A DNA stretch of 64,000 nt from CAYMND01 sp964465065 (GTDB lineage Bacteria; Acidobacteriota; Aminicenantia; UBA2199), in NCBI GenBank assembly GCA_964465065.1, contig CAYXHZ010000002.1:50273-114272 (forward strand). Direction: 5' to 3'. The position numbers and the translations under genes were made by a program. Positions 50,849 to 59,635 of the stretch are shown here, one piece after another (the stretch's first letter is position 1; every line of letters starts with the position of its first letter). The notes beneath the pieces were generated by a model, which worked only from the letters and a program-made list of their open reading frames with translations, was not told the DNA's origin and searched no databases.

Positions 50849-50859
50849 GATGGGAGGAC

Positions 50860-50959
50860 GGGATTCGGGATTAGGGATTTGTATAATTCCTATAAATATT
50901 TTTTTTATATATTTCGTTGTTATTTACTACTATTCACCAACCCCAAGTCACGAATCCCG
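50860..50959. repeat. Tandem heptamers with an inverted copy
   Basis: Three tandem heptamers GGGATTC, GGGATTA, GGGATTT (50860-50880), then ~70 bp of very AT-rich DNA and the inverted copy CGAATCCCG (50951-50959). The layout resembles a short palindromic, MITE-like or repetitive intergenic element. It marks the left edge of the AT-rich patch. No gene is seen between 50849 and 51077. Confidence 0.5.
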
Positions 50960-51077
50960 AGTTTCCAGAAGGCCCAGGCAAGCCGGCGCAGCCGAAGCTA
51001 TCACCATCGACCTGATGAGAAGAGCCGGCCTGTTCCAGGCGGCGACTGTTTTTTGTTTTGCGCCGTCCCCCACGCTT

Positions 51078-51431
51078 TTAACCTTTACACGCGATTGCGT
51101 CGATTTGAAATAAGATTCCATCCCTCAGAAATTTTGTTTCAAAGGCTTTTCTTGCCGGATATTTTCCATGGAATCTTTTTTTAATTATTTTTTCCAGAAA
51201 TTGTATATCCATGATGTCTTTGAATAAACAATCCATTTTAACGACGGACTCCAAATTCAGGCCAACAGATTCCAATCGTTTTTCCAAAACATCAAAGGCG
51301 CCATCTATCTGTTTTTCGACAGCTTGTCCTTCATTTTTCATGCAGTAGCTGATGAAAACAAAATCACCGGCCTGTACCACTCCGGAATGCGCCCATTCAT
51401 CATTGATTTCGCTTCTCTTAATATCCGACAT
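51078..51431 (-). CDS. RidA (YjgF) family protein
   Basis: A 117-residue trimeric-type RidA fold protein; relatives hydrolyse reactive enamines. Recognisable are SGVVQAGDFVFISYCM, KMDCLFKDIMDIQFLEKIIK and ARKAFETKFLRDGILFQIDAIA. The segment where active RidA has a Glu (EIEAIA) reads QIDAIA, and the catalytic Arg context is only partly kept, so activity is uncertain. Base composition is clearly more AT-rich than genes left of 50.8 kb, a sign of transfer. GGAG lies upstream of the ATG. Confidence 0.8.
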   Translation of the reverse strand: MSDIKRSEINDEWAHSGVVQAGDFVFISYCMKNEGQAVEKQIDGAFDVLEKRLESVGLNLESVVKMDCLFKDIMDIQFLEKIIKKRFHGKYPARKAFETKFLRDGILFQIDAIACKG

Positions 51432-51484
51432 GTCTTATTTCTCCATTATACATTCTCAGATTTTATTTTAATCATGAGTATATA

Positions 51485-52012
51485 TTACTTGTTAAATCGC
51501 TTAATTGGAAATATCATAGGGACTTTCTTTTTGTAGTCCATGTATTCATCAGCAAAATCTTTCAACAATCTCTTTTCTTCCGAAAATCTCAGATACTGAA
51601 TCGAAAAGAAAAGAGAAATCAATAAACATAACAAGCCGATGATTGAATTCAAAAATATCGCAATGGAAACATACAGTGAAAATGCTCCGAATACCATTGG
51701 ATTTCTGGAGTATCGATATGGCCCGATCGTCACCAGTTTTTTGGTCTGGGGACTAATCGACACGCCCAATCCGTCCGCAGGGCCGCCTTTACCAATCTTG
51801 AACAGGAACACATTTGACCATATCAGGAAAAATGCGCCAGTACTGAAAAACAATAATGAGATTATGTATCGAAGTGTCATAGCAATAGTCAATTCGCTAT
51901 CGGATAATATGTTGTCCAGCTTGGATAATTCATACAATCCAAACGGTATCAATATTATAAAGATGGTGATTCCAAAAATGTATCCCAAAACATATCTTCC
52001 GGTTTCTTTCAT
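51485..52012 (-). CDS. Isoprenylcysteine carboxyl methyltransferase-like membrane protein
   Basis: A 175-residue membrane protein with about four or five spans and the ICMT/PEMT signature KKLVTIGPYRYSRNPMVFG followed by RLLKDFADEYMDYKKKVPMI. Bacterial members methylate lipids or small molecules or have unknown functions. ATG 52012 is chosen over a 20-residue extension because GGAAG precedes it and the first span follows. AT-rich; part of the same transferred patch. Confidence 0.78.
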   Translation of the reverse strand: MKETGRYVLGYIFGITIFIILIPFGLYELSKLDNILSDSELTIAMTLRYIISLLFFSTGAFFLIWSNVFLFKIGKGGPADGLGVSISPQTKKLVTIGPYRYSRNPMVFGAFSLYVSIAIFLNSIIGLLCLLISLFFSIQYLRFSEEKRLLKDFADEYMDYKKKVPMIFPIKRFNK

Positions 52013-52107
52013 GTTGCTTCCATATCTTATCGAGCACAGTATTAAGTTGGTCTTGCTTGTCAAGACCATCATGGTGTATGGAACCCCGGGGCTTCTACAA
52101 CCGCAGC

Positions 52108-53070
52108 TTAGTCCTGCAATATTCCAATCAACTCATCGAATCTTCGTATGGCATCCGCCTCATGCCCATCGATATCTCGTTCATTTATTTCACTTCGTTT
52201 TTTCATGGCTACGGTCAGGGCGGTGTCATTGTGGCTGTTTTTGATGCTTTTATCGACGCCTTTGCCCAGTAAATACAATATTTTATCTTTCCCGTAGCTA
52301 TCCTGCGCAAAGAGATGTAACGGGGTTTGCTTGAGAACATCCCTTTTATGGATATCAAGCCCTTTTAGAATCAACAAATCGGACACCTTAACCGATTTAC
52401 ATACAAACAGCAACGATTGGCCGTCTTTATTTACCGTATTGACATCGGCGCCTTTGTCGATTAAACCCTCGATAAACTCCACGTCTGTGTCGTTTAAATC
52501 GACACAGTTTATGATATTGTAGAAAGGAGTGCGCCCATCATCGTTGGCTACATTAATGTCGGCTCCTTTTTCCACCATTTTGACAATAATGGATTTATTT
52601 TTATTTATTTTCCAATGAGAGCTTGCACGGTGTAAAGCCGTATTGCCGGAAAACCCCTTTTTCCTGAGGTCAATGCCCTTGTCCAAAACACAGCTTAGAA
52701 GATCTTTATATTTTTCATCCATTCCATCAAGCAGCTCGTTCACGAATTCATTGTTGCCGATCGAATCGCAATAATTCAAATCGGCGCCATTATCTATTAA
52801 CAGCCTGATCATTTTATCGTCTTTATAAACTTTATAGTAAAGCAGGGCATACTGCAATACCGTGGTTTCACCCGTTATATCCTCCTGGATATGATTTATA
52901 TTGATTCCTTTCTCAACAAGAAATTTCACGAGATCATAGTTGTTTTTCGCGATGGCAATGAACAGGACGGTCTGATTCTCATCGTTCGTTTCATTGATAT
53001 CAGAGCCATTTTCCAGACATTTCTCGACCTCAAGCATGTCGGAATTTTCACAAGCCTGAAATAAGTCCAT
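52108..53070 (-). CDS. Ankyrin-repeat protein
   Basis: A 320-residue protein made of about eight ankyrin repeats, for example GSDINETNDENQTVLFIAIA, NNYDLVKFLVEKGININ, GFSGNTALHRASSHWKINKN and GADINVANDDGRTPFYNII. It lacks a signal peptide and is therefore cytosolic. Ankyrin proteins bind other proteins; the partner is unknown. AT-rich. GAGG precedes the ATG. Confidence 0.85.
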   Translation of the reverse strand: MDLFQACENSDMLEVEKCLENGSDINETNDENQTVLFIAIAKNNYDLVKFLVEKGININHIQEDITGETTVLQYALLYYKVYKDDKMIRLLIDNGADLNYCDSIGNNEFVNELLDGMDEKYKDLLSCVLDKGIDLRKKGFSGNTALHRASSHWKINKNKSIIVKMVEKGADINVANDDGRTPFYNIINCVDLNDTDVEFIEGLIDKGADVNTVNKDGQSLLFVCKSVKVSDLLILKGLDIHKRDVLKQTPLHLFAQDSYGKDKILYLLGKGVDKSIKNSHNDTALTVAMKKRSEINERDIDGHEADAIRRFDELIGILQD

Positions 53071-53367
53071 AATTAATCCTCCTCATAGTATTTACTCATA
53101 TGTAAATGAAAAGTCTGACCTTTGCTTCGCTGCAAAGTGAAGCATAATACTGCTTTGCCCGGAATCTGACATTATGAAATAATCCAACACTTCGTATATC
53201 ATGTCAACACTTTACAACATATTGGATACAGTTTCATGATATTCGGCTATTGATTCTCTTGCTGTTAATATTGAATATTTTCGTCTTTAATCCGATAAAC
53301 AGCAAGCACTAAACTATACATTCGTAATATTCCTTGCCGAGTCAGCTTGAAGCAGTTGGCGGGTTTT
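53071..53367. repeat. AT-rich intergenic region with inverted repeats
   Basis: No gene seen. It contains CTTTGC-TTCGCT-GCAAAG, a perfect 6-bp hairpin near 53118, and a perfect 9-bp inverted repeat CTTGCTGTT/AACAGCAAG (53258-53266 and 53298-53306) with a 31-nt spacer. These may be remnants of a mobile element. Confidence 0.4.
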
Positions 53368-53610
53368 TCATTTTTTACTAACCAGTTCAGTTACTGAAAC
53401 ATATGGATTGATATAATGATGCACTTCAGAACTGATTCTTTTATACATTATTGCATGGGCAGGACAATAATGATAACATCGCAGGCACATTTCACAGCCG
53501 TGATTCCATTTGGGGATATTATTGATAGTAATGTTATGTACCGGGCATATAGATTCACATCGGGCACACTTAGTACATAAGGCTGGATCTGCAGTAAAGT
53601 TATGATCCAT
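53368..53610 (-). pseudogene. C-terminal remnant of an EFR1-type flavodoxin-ferredoxin
   Basis: An 80-codon fragment with two [4Fe-4S] motifs (CTKCARCESICPVHNI and CEMCLRCYHYCPAHAI) and the closing HHYINPYV typical of EFR1 proteins, which normally have an N-terminal flavodoxin domain of ~150 residues. That domain is missing. The frame upstream reads through the promoter of the divergent 53684 gene, and no good ribosome binding site precedes ATG 53610. A short functional ferredoxin is possible but less likely. Confidence 0.6.
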
Positions 53611-53647
53611 CTCATGTAAAGGGCGTCTCCGCGCTTCTTTTACCCCC

Positions 53648-53676
53648 TTCCGAACGGAACACGACTTTGATATACT
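53648..53676 (+). promoter_or_regulatory. Candidate leaderless promoter of the FGE-like gene
   Basis: TTCCGA (53648-53653), a 17-nt spacer and TATACT (53671-53676), with 7 nt to ATG 53684 and no ribosome binding site. Confidence 0.55.
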
Positions 53677-53683
53677 TCCCGGC

Positions 53684-54535
53684 ATGACAGGAAAAATTCC
53701 GAATTTATCACCATTTTTATGCGCGATGTTGTTCCTGTTCATCGCCAGCGGTGCCGCACAGACACCAGCGGACGACCTGCCGGCCGAAGTGGCCTGGCTG
53801 GCCCCCTTTTCCAATCAGATCGTAAAAAATCCCCAGGGTTTCTGGCAATTCACTTTCCCGGAACAGATCGAAATGGTTTATATCCCATCCGGCGAATTCA
53901 CGATGGGTTCCCGTTCCAACGAATTTGAAGTGGAAGCGAACGAAATGCCCCGGCACCGGGTCTGGATCAAAAGCCTCCTCATGGCCCGTTTTGAAGTCAC
54001 CCGTTCCCTCTGGAACCGGATCATGGGTGAAACGGCCTCCGGTTCGGGCAACGACCAGACCCCCGTGGCCTCGGTCAGCTACCATGAGGTCCAAACCTTT
54101 TTGTCCCGGCTTAGATCGCGCACGGGACTCCTTTTCCGACTGCCGTCTGAAGCGGAATGGGAAAAATGTGCCCGCGCCGGTTCATCATCCGAGCATTACG
54201 GCTCTTTGGACCGGATCGCATGGTCCTCGGACAATTCCAGGGCAAAACTGCATCCTGTTGGTTTAAAACAGCCCAACACTTACGGCTTATACGACATGCT
54301 GGGGAATGTCTGGGAATGGTGCAGCGACTGGTTTTCGGCTGATTACTATACCCAATCCCCTTATCGGGATCCCCAGGGACCAGAACAGGGTGACCGAAAA
54401 ATCACCCGGGGAGGCGGATTCCAGCATCACGGCCGCTACCTTCGCCTGTCCCACCGCAACGACATGGCCCCGGAAGAAACCCGGCCCCACCTGGGATTTC
54501 GCCTGGTTCTCGACGCCGATCTGAGGCCTCTCTGA
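53684..54535 (+). CDS. Formylglycine-generating-enzyme-like (SUMF1/FGE) protein
   Basis: A 283-residue exported protein with a signal peptide (LSPFLCAMLFLFIASGAAQ). The FGE-sulfatase fold is shown by EMVYIPSGEFTMGS, ARFEVTRSLWNRIM, FRLPSEAEWEKCARAG, NTYGLYDMLGNVWEWCSDWF and ITRGGGFQHHGRYLRLSHRND. The paired active-site Cys of true FGEs are not evident, so it may be a ligand-binding relative. GC-rich again, unlike its left neighbours. Confidence 0.85.
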   Translation: MTGKIPNLSPFLCAMLFLFIASGAAQTPADDLPAEVAWLAPFSNQIVKNPQGFWQFTFPEQIEMVYIPSGEFTMGSRSNEFEVEANEMPRHRVWIKSLLMARFEVTRSLWNRIMGETASGSGNDQTPVASVSYHEVQTFLSRLRSRTGLLFRLPSEAEWEKCARAGSSSEHYGSLDRIAWSSDNSRAKLHPVGLKQPNTYGLYDMLGNVWEWCSDWFSADYYTQSPYRDPQGPEQGDRKITRGGGFQHHGRYLRLSHRNDMAPEETRPHLGFRLVLDADLRPL

Positions 54536-54774
54536 ACCGGATGAGCGATGCGCTCCATTCACTCCTGCAGGAGAAGTGCGGCAGCATCGAGCCCGGCAGC
54601 AGAATGACGACCGCGTTCTTCGGGTTGTCGGTCTGCTGCGGATAGAGCGGATGTTGGATTGTTGCCAAAAGTTGCACCGTAAACAGACGCGTTCCGATCA
54701 GGACTCATTCTCAAGGCATACTTTGGGAATCACCAACTTTCGCCTGACCCTTCATATCATGCCCCGCACCGCTA

Positions 54775-54954
54775 TCAGCATCTCGAAGTTCTGCGATCCC
54801 CGGTCGATGAAACACGTTTTCTCAGCTGATATCGTACTGCGCCGTCAGCGATCTTCATACTGCGGGCAATCTCGCGTTTGGAGTATTTTACTTCGTGCAT
54901 CTTCATGATAAAATCAACCTCGGACGTCGACAGACGTGGACTAGTACGAGGCAT
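54775..54954 (-). pseudogene. HTH fragment of a transposase (remnant)
   Basis: A 59-codon frame with a helix-turn-helix of the HTH_38 kind common at transposase N termini (STSEVDFIMKMHEVKYSKRE then IARSMKIADGAVRYQLRKR). GGAGGAATA precedes ATG 54954. No catalytic domain follows: the frame ends at 54775 and the sequence to 54536 shows only short frames, so this is probably a decayed insertion sequence. 54955-55086 shows nothing identifiable. Confidence 0.5.
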
Positions 54955-55086
54955 CCATTATTCCTCCTTTTTTTGCAAGATTATAAGTGGAAGGATGCCC
55001 TTTTTTTCGTCGAATCGCAAACCAAAAAACAGACGAACAACGAAAATTCTATGCGTGAAAATACACGCCGATCCGTGCGTAGATTA

Positions 55087-55426
55087 TCACGCCGATTCAC
55101 AGGCCCGTTTCAATGCGGTTCCTTTTGAAATAAAGGCACAACACCAGTTCCAAAAATCCTTGTTGATGAAATGGGCAGCGATTCGGGTCTTGATTTCATC
55201 CCCTTGGCCTACATAAACCGTGGGCAACTCAATCGCCCTTACTTTCGTCAGATCCCACCAAGATGTAGACACCGGCACCAGTAAACTCTTTCCGTTTCGA
55301 AACGCTCGGCCAATCCGCCCTGGGAAAAGCGATCCCCCATCCGGTCCAATTATGCCGTTCAACGATCTTCACCCCGTCCGGGTCACCATCAACCACAAAA
55401 AAATGTATGGTATAGGGCTCTGGCAT
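55087..55426 (-). pseudogene. Frameshifted GIY-YIG nuclease-like gene
   Basis: MPEPYTIHFFVVDGDPDGVK begins a GIY-YIG family protein. The first frame runs through GVYILVGSDESKGD and stops at 55229; the other frame continues ELPTVYVGQGDEIKTRIAAH and FINKDFWNWCCAFISKGTAL. Removing one T near 55231-55232 joins them. The C terminus is also truncated (KRACESA, stop 55087), lacking the usual C-terminal part. Start ATG 55426 has GAGG upstream. It directly follows hsdR in the restriction operon. Confidence 0.7.
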
Positions 55427-55435
55427 TCTCAAACC

Positions 55436-58400
55436 TCACTTGCTCCACGCATTGGACAGCGTTTCTGCCTGCTTCATGACGAGCTCTATGGCCTCTGGTG
55501 TCTTGTCCGGCGGATACTTCCAGCGCTGCAGGGTTCTGCGGACTAGAATCTTCAAGCGGGCCCGGACACTGTCGCGGACCTGCCAATCCACCGTGGTGGA
55601 TTGGCGAAGCTTCTGGGTGATTTCAATGGCGATCTTTTTCAGGATTTCATCGCCCAATTCTCGAACGGCGCTTTCATTGTTGGCCAAGGCATCGTAGAAA
55701 GCGATCTCATCGGGGCTGAGGCCGAGGTTGGCTTTTCGGGCCATCTCCTCTTTGAACTCCTTGGCCATCTGAATCAATTCCTCGATGACTTGGGCGGTTT
55801 CGATGGCTCGGTTGTTGTACCTGCGCAAAGTCTCTTGCAAACGTTCTGAAAATTTCTTTTCCAAAACGACATTGGTTTGGGTCTTCGATTTGACATCATC
55901 CCGCAGCAATTTCTCGAGGAGCTCTACCGCCAGGTTTTTATGGGGCATTTTGCGGACATCTTCCAGAAACTCATCGGATAAGAGCCCGACATTGGGTTTT
56001 TCCAAACCACATAGTTTAAAGATGTCGGCCACGCCATCGGCCACCACGGCATTGTCCAGAATCTGCTTTAAGGCGGAGTTTTTTTCTTCCTGAGTCCTTT
56101 TGCGGTCAACGGTGGTGAATTTGTTCAATGCCGCTTTGATGGCGGAATAGAAGGCCATTTCGACCCGAATCGATTGGGCCTCGTCCAGGGTGCTGCAGAG
56201 GGAATAGGCCTTGTTGGCCGCCAAGACCAAATCCAGGAACCGTTTCTTGCCATCCTCCAGCCCCAGAATATAGTTGGCGGCGGGAACCAGAATTTTGATG
56301 GCCGCGGTTTCGAAGGATGAGATATCTAAGCCATCTGCTGTCGGTGTTTTGGCAAATAGACCTCTGAGGGAGTCCATTTTTTCCAGCAAAATGGCATAGG
56401 CTTCTTCGGCCCGAAGCGTGGGCTCCCCTTTCCCCTTTGAATCGGTATAGTCTCGCAGTGCCTGCTTGAGCTCATTGGCGATCCCGATGTAGTCGACCAC
56501 CAGACCGCCGGGTTTGTTCTTGAAGACCCGGTTCACCCGGGCGATGGCCTGCATCAGATTGTGGCCGTGCATGGGCTTGTCCACGTACATGGTATGACAG
56601 CACGGCACATCGAAACCGGTGAGCCACATGTCCCGGACGATGACCATTTTCAAGGGATCGTGGATGTCTTTAAACCGTTTCTCGAAGCGTTTTTTGGTTT
56701 GTTTGCTGTAGATATGAGGACGCAGCAGGGGGCGATCGGCAGCCGAACCGGTCATGACGACCTTGATGGCGCCTTTTTCCGGATCATCAGAATGCCACTC
56801 CGGTCGCAGGGTCACGATCTCGTTATACAAGTTGGCACAGATGGTGCGGCTCATGGTGACGATCATGGCCTTGCCATCCATCGTCGCCGTACGGGCATCG
56901 TAATGCTTGAGCAAATCGGCAGCCACCTGCTTGAGCCTAGGCGTCGCCCCCACCAGACTTTCCAGTTGGCTCCATTTGCTTTTGGTTTTTTCCTTTGAAC
57001 TGATGTCTTCCTCATCTTCGATGATTTCATCGAATTCTTGGGAAAGCGCTTCAATTTCTTTGTGATTCAAATCCAGCTTGGCCAGGCGGGATTCGTAGTA
57101 AATGGGCACCGTGGCCCCATCATCCACGGCATCTTGGATGTCGTAGATGGAGACATACTCTCCAAACACCCTTCTAGTATCCCGATCTTCCCGGGCGATG
57201 GGGGTTCCCGTGAACCCGATGAAGGTGGCATTGGGGATGGCATCCCGCATGTGTTTGGCATAGCCGTATTTATAAGATCCATCGGCGCTGAGCACGGCCT
57301 TCAATCCGTATTGGCTGCGATGGGCTTCGTCGGAGATGATCACGATATTGTGTCGACCATTCAAAACGGGATGGCGGACCTCCTCTTCAAGCAGAGCGAA
57401 TTTTTGCACGGTGGTGAAGATGATCCCCCCGCTTTCCCGTTCACTGAGGTACTGCCGCAAGCTTTCCCGGTTATCCGCCTGAACCGGTGTTTGTTTCAAC
57501 ACCCCCACGGCCTGGCTGAAGGTTTCAAATAGCTGCCCATCGAGGTCGTTACGATCCGTCACCACCACCAGGGTTGGATTCTTCATCTCGGGCTGCTGGA
57601 TCAGCTTGCCGGCGTAGCAACACATGGAGATGCTCTTCCCCGACCCCTGGGTATGCCAGATCACCCCCGCTTTCTTACATCCCGGGATCACCTCGTCGGC
57701 ATAGGTCGCCCGAGGTTCGCGGACCATCCCCATTTCAGGCTCTTTGGCCGCGATGATCGTGGCCTTCACCGCTTCTCTGACGGCATGGAATTGGTGGTAG
57801 CCGGCTATTTTTTTGATGATCTCCCCGCCATCGTTTTCAAAGAGGATGAAGAAGTGGAGGTAATCCAGCAGCAATTCGCGGTTGAAAAAGCCCTTGACCA
57901 GGGTTTCCAGTTGCCACTCCAGCAGGGGCTTGTCATCCTGGTTTTTGATGGTCCGCCAGGGCGTGAAGCGCTCCTCGTTGGCCGTGAGGGATCCCAGGCG
58001 GGCCAAGAATCCGTCGCTGACGATCAGGGCTTCGTTGAAGGTGAAAAGGTCGGGTATTTCGGCTTTATAGGTCTGCAATTGATTGAAGGCATCCCAGATG
58101 TCCTTGGTATCGTCCTGGGGGCTCTTGAGTTCGATGACCGCCAGGGGAAGGCCGTTGATGAAGCAGACGATGTCGGGCCGCCGGGGCATTTTGCTCCCCG
58201 TCACCGTCATTTGGTTCACGGCGATGAAGCGATTGCGGCTGACCTTATCGAAATCGATGAGGAAGGCATGGTCATTGATCGTCTCGTCGCCGTTCTTATA
58301 CTCCACGGGTACGCCGTCTAGAAGCAGTTTATGGAAGGCAGAGTTGTTGGTCAGCAGATCAAGGCTTTCCGGTTTCTCCAGCCGGGTCAGGACCTGCTGG

Positions 58401-58594
58401 AAACAATCCGGGGGCAGATGGGGATTGATGCGCCCCAGGGCGTCCCGCAGTTCCTGGGTCAAGAGGACCTGGGCATAATCCCCACGTTTGGGGCTTCCCC
58501 CATCCGGAGCGATTTCGGGCCCCTGCCAAACATCCCAGCCATTGTCGCGAAACCATTCCAAACAAAGCGCTTCCAATTCATTTTCGGTCATCAT
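55436..58594 (-). CDS. hsdR: Type I restriction enzyme, R subunit
   Basis: A 1052-residue motor and nuclease subunit that translocates and cuts unmodified DNA. The N-terminal nuclease has the PD-(D/E)xK core DIVCFINGLPLAVIELKSPQ near residues 138-157. The helicase has Walker A GVIWHTQGSGKSISM near 315, DEAHRS near 420 and GFTGTPIAREDR after it; later motifs include MVIVRDMWLTGFDVPCCHTM and QAIARVNRVFKNKPGG. Full length, no frameshift. The start is 1 bp after the SIR2 stop, so the cassette is translationally linked. Confidence 0.95.
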   Translation of the reverse strand: MMTENELEALCLEWFRDNGWDVWQGPEIAPDGGSPKRGDYAQVLLTQELRDALGRINPHLPPDCFQQVLTRLEKPESLDLLTNNSAFHKLLLDGVPVEYKNGDETINDHAFLIDFDKVSRNRFIAVNQMTVTGSKMPRRPDIVCFINGLPLAVIELKSPQDDTKDIWDAFNQLQTYKAEIPDLFTFNEALIVSDGFLARLGSLTANEERFTPWRTIKNQDDKPLLEWQLETLVKGFFNRELLLDYLHFFILFENDGGEIIKKIAGYHQFHAVREAVKATIIAAKEPEMGMVREPRATYADEVIPGCKKAGVIWHTQGSGKSISMCCYAGKLIQQPEMKNPTLVVVTDRNDLDGQLFETFSQAVGVLKQTPVQADNRESLRQYLSERESGGIIFTTVQKFALLEEEVRHPVLNGRHNIVIISDEAHRSQYGLKAVLSADGSYKYGYAKHMRDAIPNATFIGFTGTPIAREDRDTRRVFGEYVSIYDIQDAVDDGATVPIYYESRLAKLDLNHKEIEALSQEFDEIIEDEEDISSKEKTKSKWSQLESLVGATPRLKQVAADLLKHYDARTATMDGKAMIVTMSRTICANLYNEIVTLRPEWHSDDPEKGAIKVVMTGSAADRPLLRPHIYSKQTKKRFEKRFKDIHDPLKMVIVRDMWLTGFDVPCCHTMYVDKPMHGHNLMQAIARVNRVFKNKPGGLVVDYIGIANELKQALRDYTDSKGKGEPTLRAEEAYAILLEKMDSLRGLFAKTPTADGLDISSFETAAIKILVPAANYILGLEDGKKRFLDLVLAANKAYSLCSTLDEAQSIRVEMAFYSAIKAALNKFTTVDRKRTQEEKNSALKQILDNAVVADGVADIFKLCGLEKPNVGLLSDEFLEDVRKMPHKNLAVELLEKLLRDDVKSKTQTNVVLEKKFSERLQETLRRYNNRAIETAQVIEELIQMAKEFKEEMARKANLGLSPDEIAFYDALANNESAVRELGDEILKKIAIEITQKLRQSTTVDWQVRDSVRARLKILVRRTLQRWKYPPDKTPEAIELVMKQAETLSNAWSK

Positions 58595-58595
58595 A

Positions 58596-59441
58596 TTATT
58601 CCTCAGCTAATTTCTCAAGCAACGCTTCGATGCACTCATCATGGTCGTCTTCATACCAAATTGGGAATATGTTAGCCACTGATAGCTCTTTTTTTCGTTG
58701 AAACTTGTCTGTTTTGTCATTGATTTTTAAAAATGCATAATGCCGAGGCATTGAATCTGAGCCCTCAGATTTGATTATTTTTTTCATGCAATCCAAGGTA
58801 CGATCTACACCTAAACTACAACCTAAAAAAAGAAGAGTTTTAGTCGAAATTGCCTTAATACATTTTTGTAAACTTCCTTCATCTGAATAATGTCTTGAAT
58901 ATTCATTTAAAGTTAGAACACGATTAGTCCTTGATGTTGCTTTACCATGTAATTTTACAAGCACATTTTTTTCTTGTCCCAAGTAGCGTGGTAATTCGTG
59001 TGCATCTGAGCCCAATAATACATCAGAAAATGATTGCCCAGCATTATCATAACAACGTTTCAATGTGTCATCAAAATTTGTCGTGATAACACTCGACCTA
59101 AAAAGTGTTGGTAAATAACGCACTGCACCAGACAAGGGTCGTTCACATCCGTATTCATTTTCTAAAGCTTCATCAAATGCGCTTGGTGTCATTGAATCAA
59201 AAAGCAACTGAGCAGCTTCTTCGTATTTATAAGAATTTAGTAAATTTTCTAAATCATCTTTTTCAACATTTGCTTCTGATAATAGTGATCTCAAAAAAAG
59301 AGTCCAACCTGCATAACCACTTGGAATGGAAAGGCCAGCACCTACAAACGGAATAACTGCACCACGTTTGTAATACCCTTTTAAAGCATCAAACCTTTTC
59401 TGATTATCATGAAGACCTAATATCTTATCTGCTTTTTCCAA
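58596..59441 (-). CDS. SIR2-domain protein inside the restriction operon
   Basis: A 281-residue protein with a SIR2-like NAD-binding domain: AVIPFVGAGLSIPSG (G34-S38), TTNFDD (N122, D124) and VLVKLHGKATS (H165). Antiviral SIR2 proteins (ThsA, Dsr and others) deplete NAD when triggered by phage. A defence role is inference from the fold and context. It is clearly more AT-rich than hsdR and hsdM and sits between hsdS and hsdR, unusual for a type I operon, so it probably was inserted. Confidence 0.85.
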   Translation of the reverse strand: MEKADKILGLHDNQKRFDALKGYYKRGAVIPFVGAGLSIPSGYAGWTLFLRSLLSEANVEKDDLENLLNSYKYEEAAQLLFDSMTPSAFDEALENEYGCERPLSGAVRYLPTLFRSSVITTNFDDTLKRCYDNAGQSFSDVLLGSDAHELPRYLGQEKNVLVKLHGKATSRTNRVLTLNEYSRHYSDEGSLQKCIKAISTKTLLFLGCSLGVDRTLDCMKKIIKSEGSDSMPRHYAFLKINDKTDKFQRKKELSVANIFPIWYEDDHDECIEALLEKLAEE

Positions 59442-59465
59442 GCGTTCTTCTTTTTTAATATCACA

Positions 59466-59618
59466 CTATTCAGAAAAAGCTTGGTTAAACAAAGTCTTGT
59501 CTATTTCTTGCAATATCTGTTGCGGCGTAAATTCAACAGCTTCGATGATTACTTTCCCTGTATCTGGGTGAATTTCGGCACGCAGCTGGTCTAAAAATTC
59601 TTCTATTAAAAAATCCAT
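59466..59618 (-). CDS. Small acidic protein upstream of SIR2 (50 aa)
   Basis: A 50-residue acidic frame (MDFLIEEFLDQLRAEIHPDT start, EFTPQQILQEIDKTLF near the end) lying between hsdS (stop 59636) and SIR2 (start 59441). It is 17 nt after hsdS and 24 nt before SIR2. No close family recognised. Its position next to a putative NAD-depleting effector makes an antitoxin or trigger role possible, but this is inference. Confidence 0.5.
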   Translation of the reverse strand: MDFLIEEFLDQLRAEIHPDTGKVIIEAVEFTPQQILQEIDKTLFNQAFSE

Positions 59619-59635
59619 GTCTTATTTCTCTATCC

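Noticed and set aside
52108..53070. Eukaryotic contamination suggested by ankyrin repeats
   Set aside because: Ankyrin proteins are common in bacteria. The gene has a bacterial ribosome binding site and lies in a bacterial operon-like arrangement.
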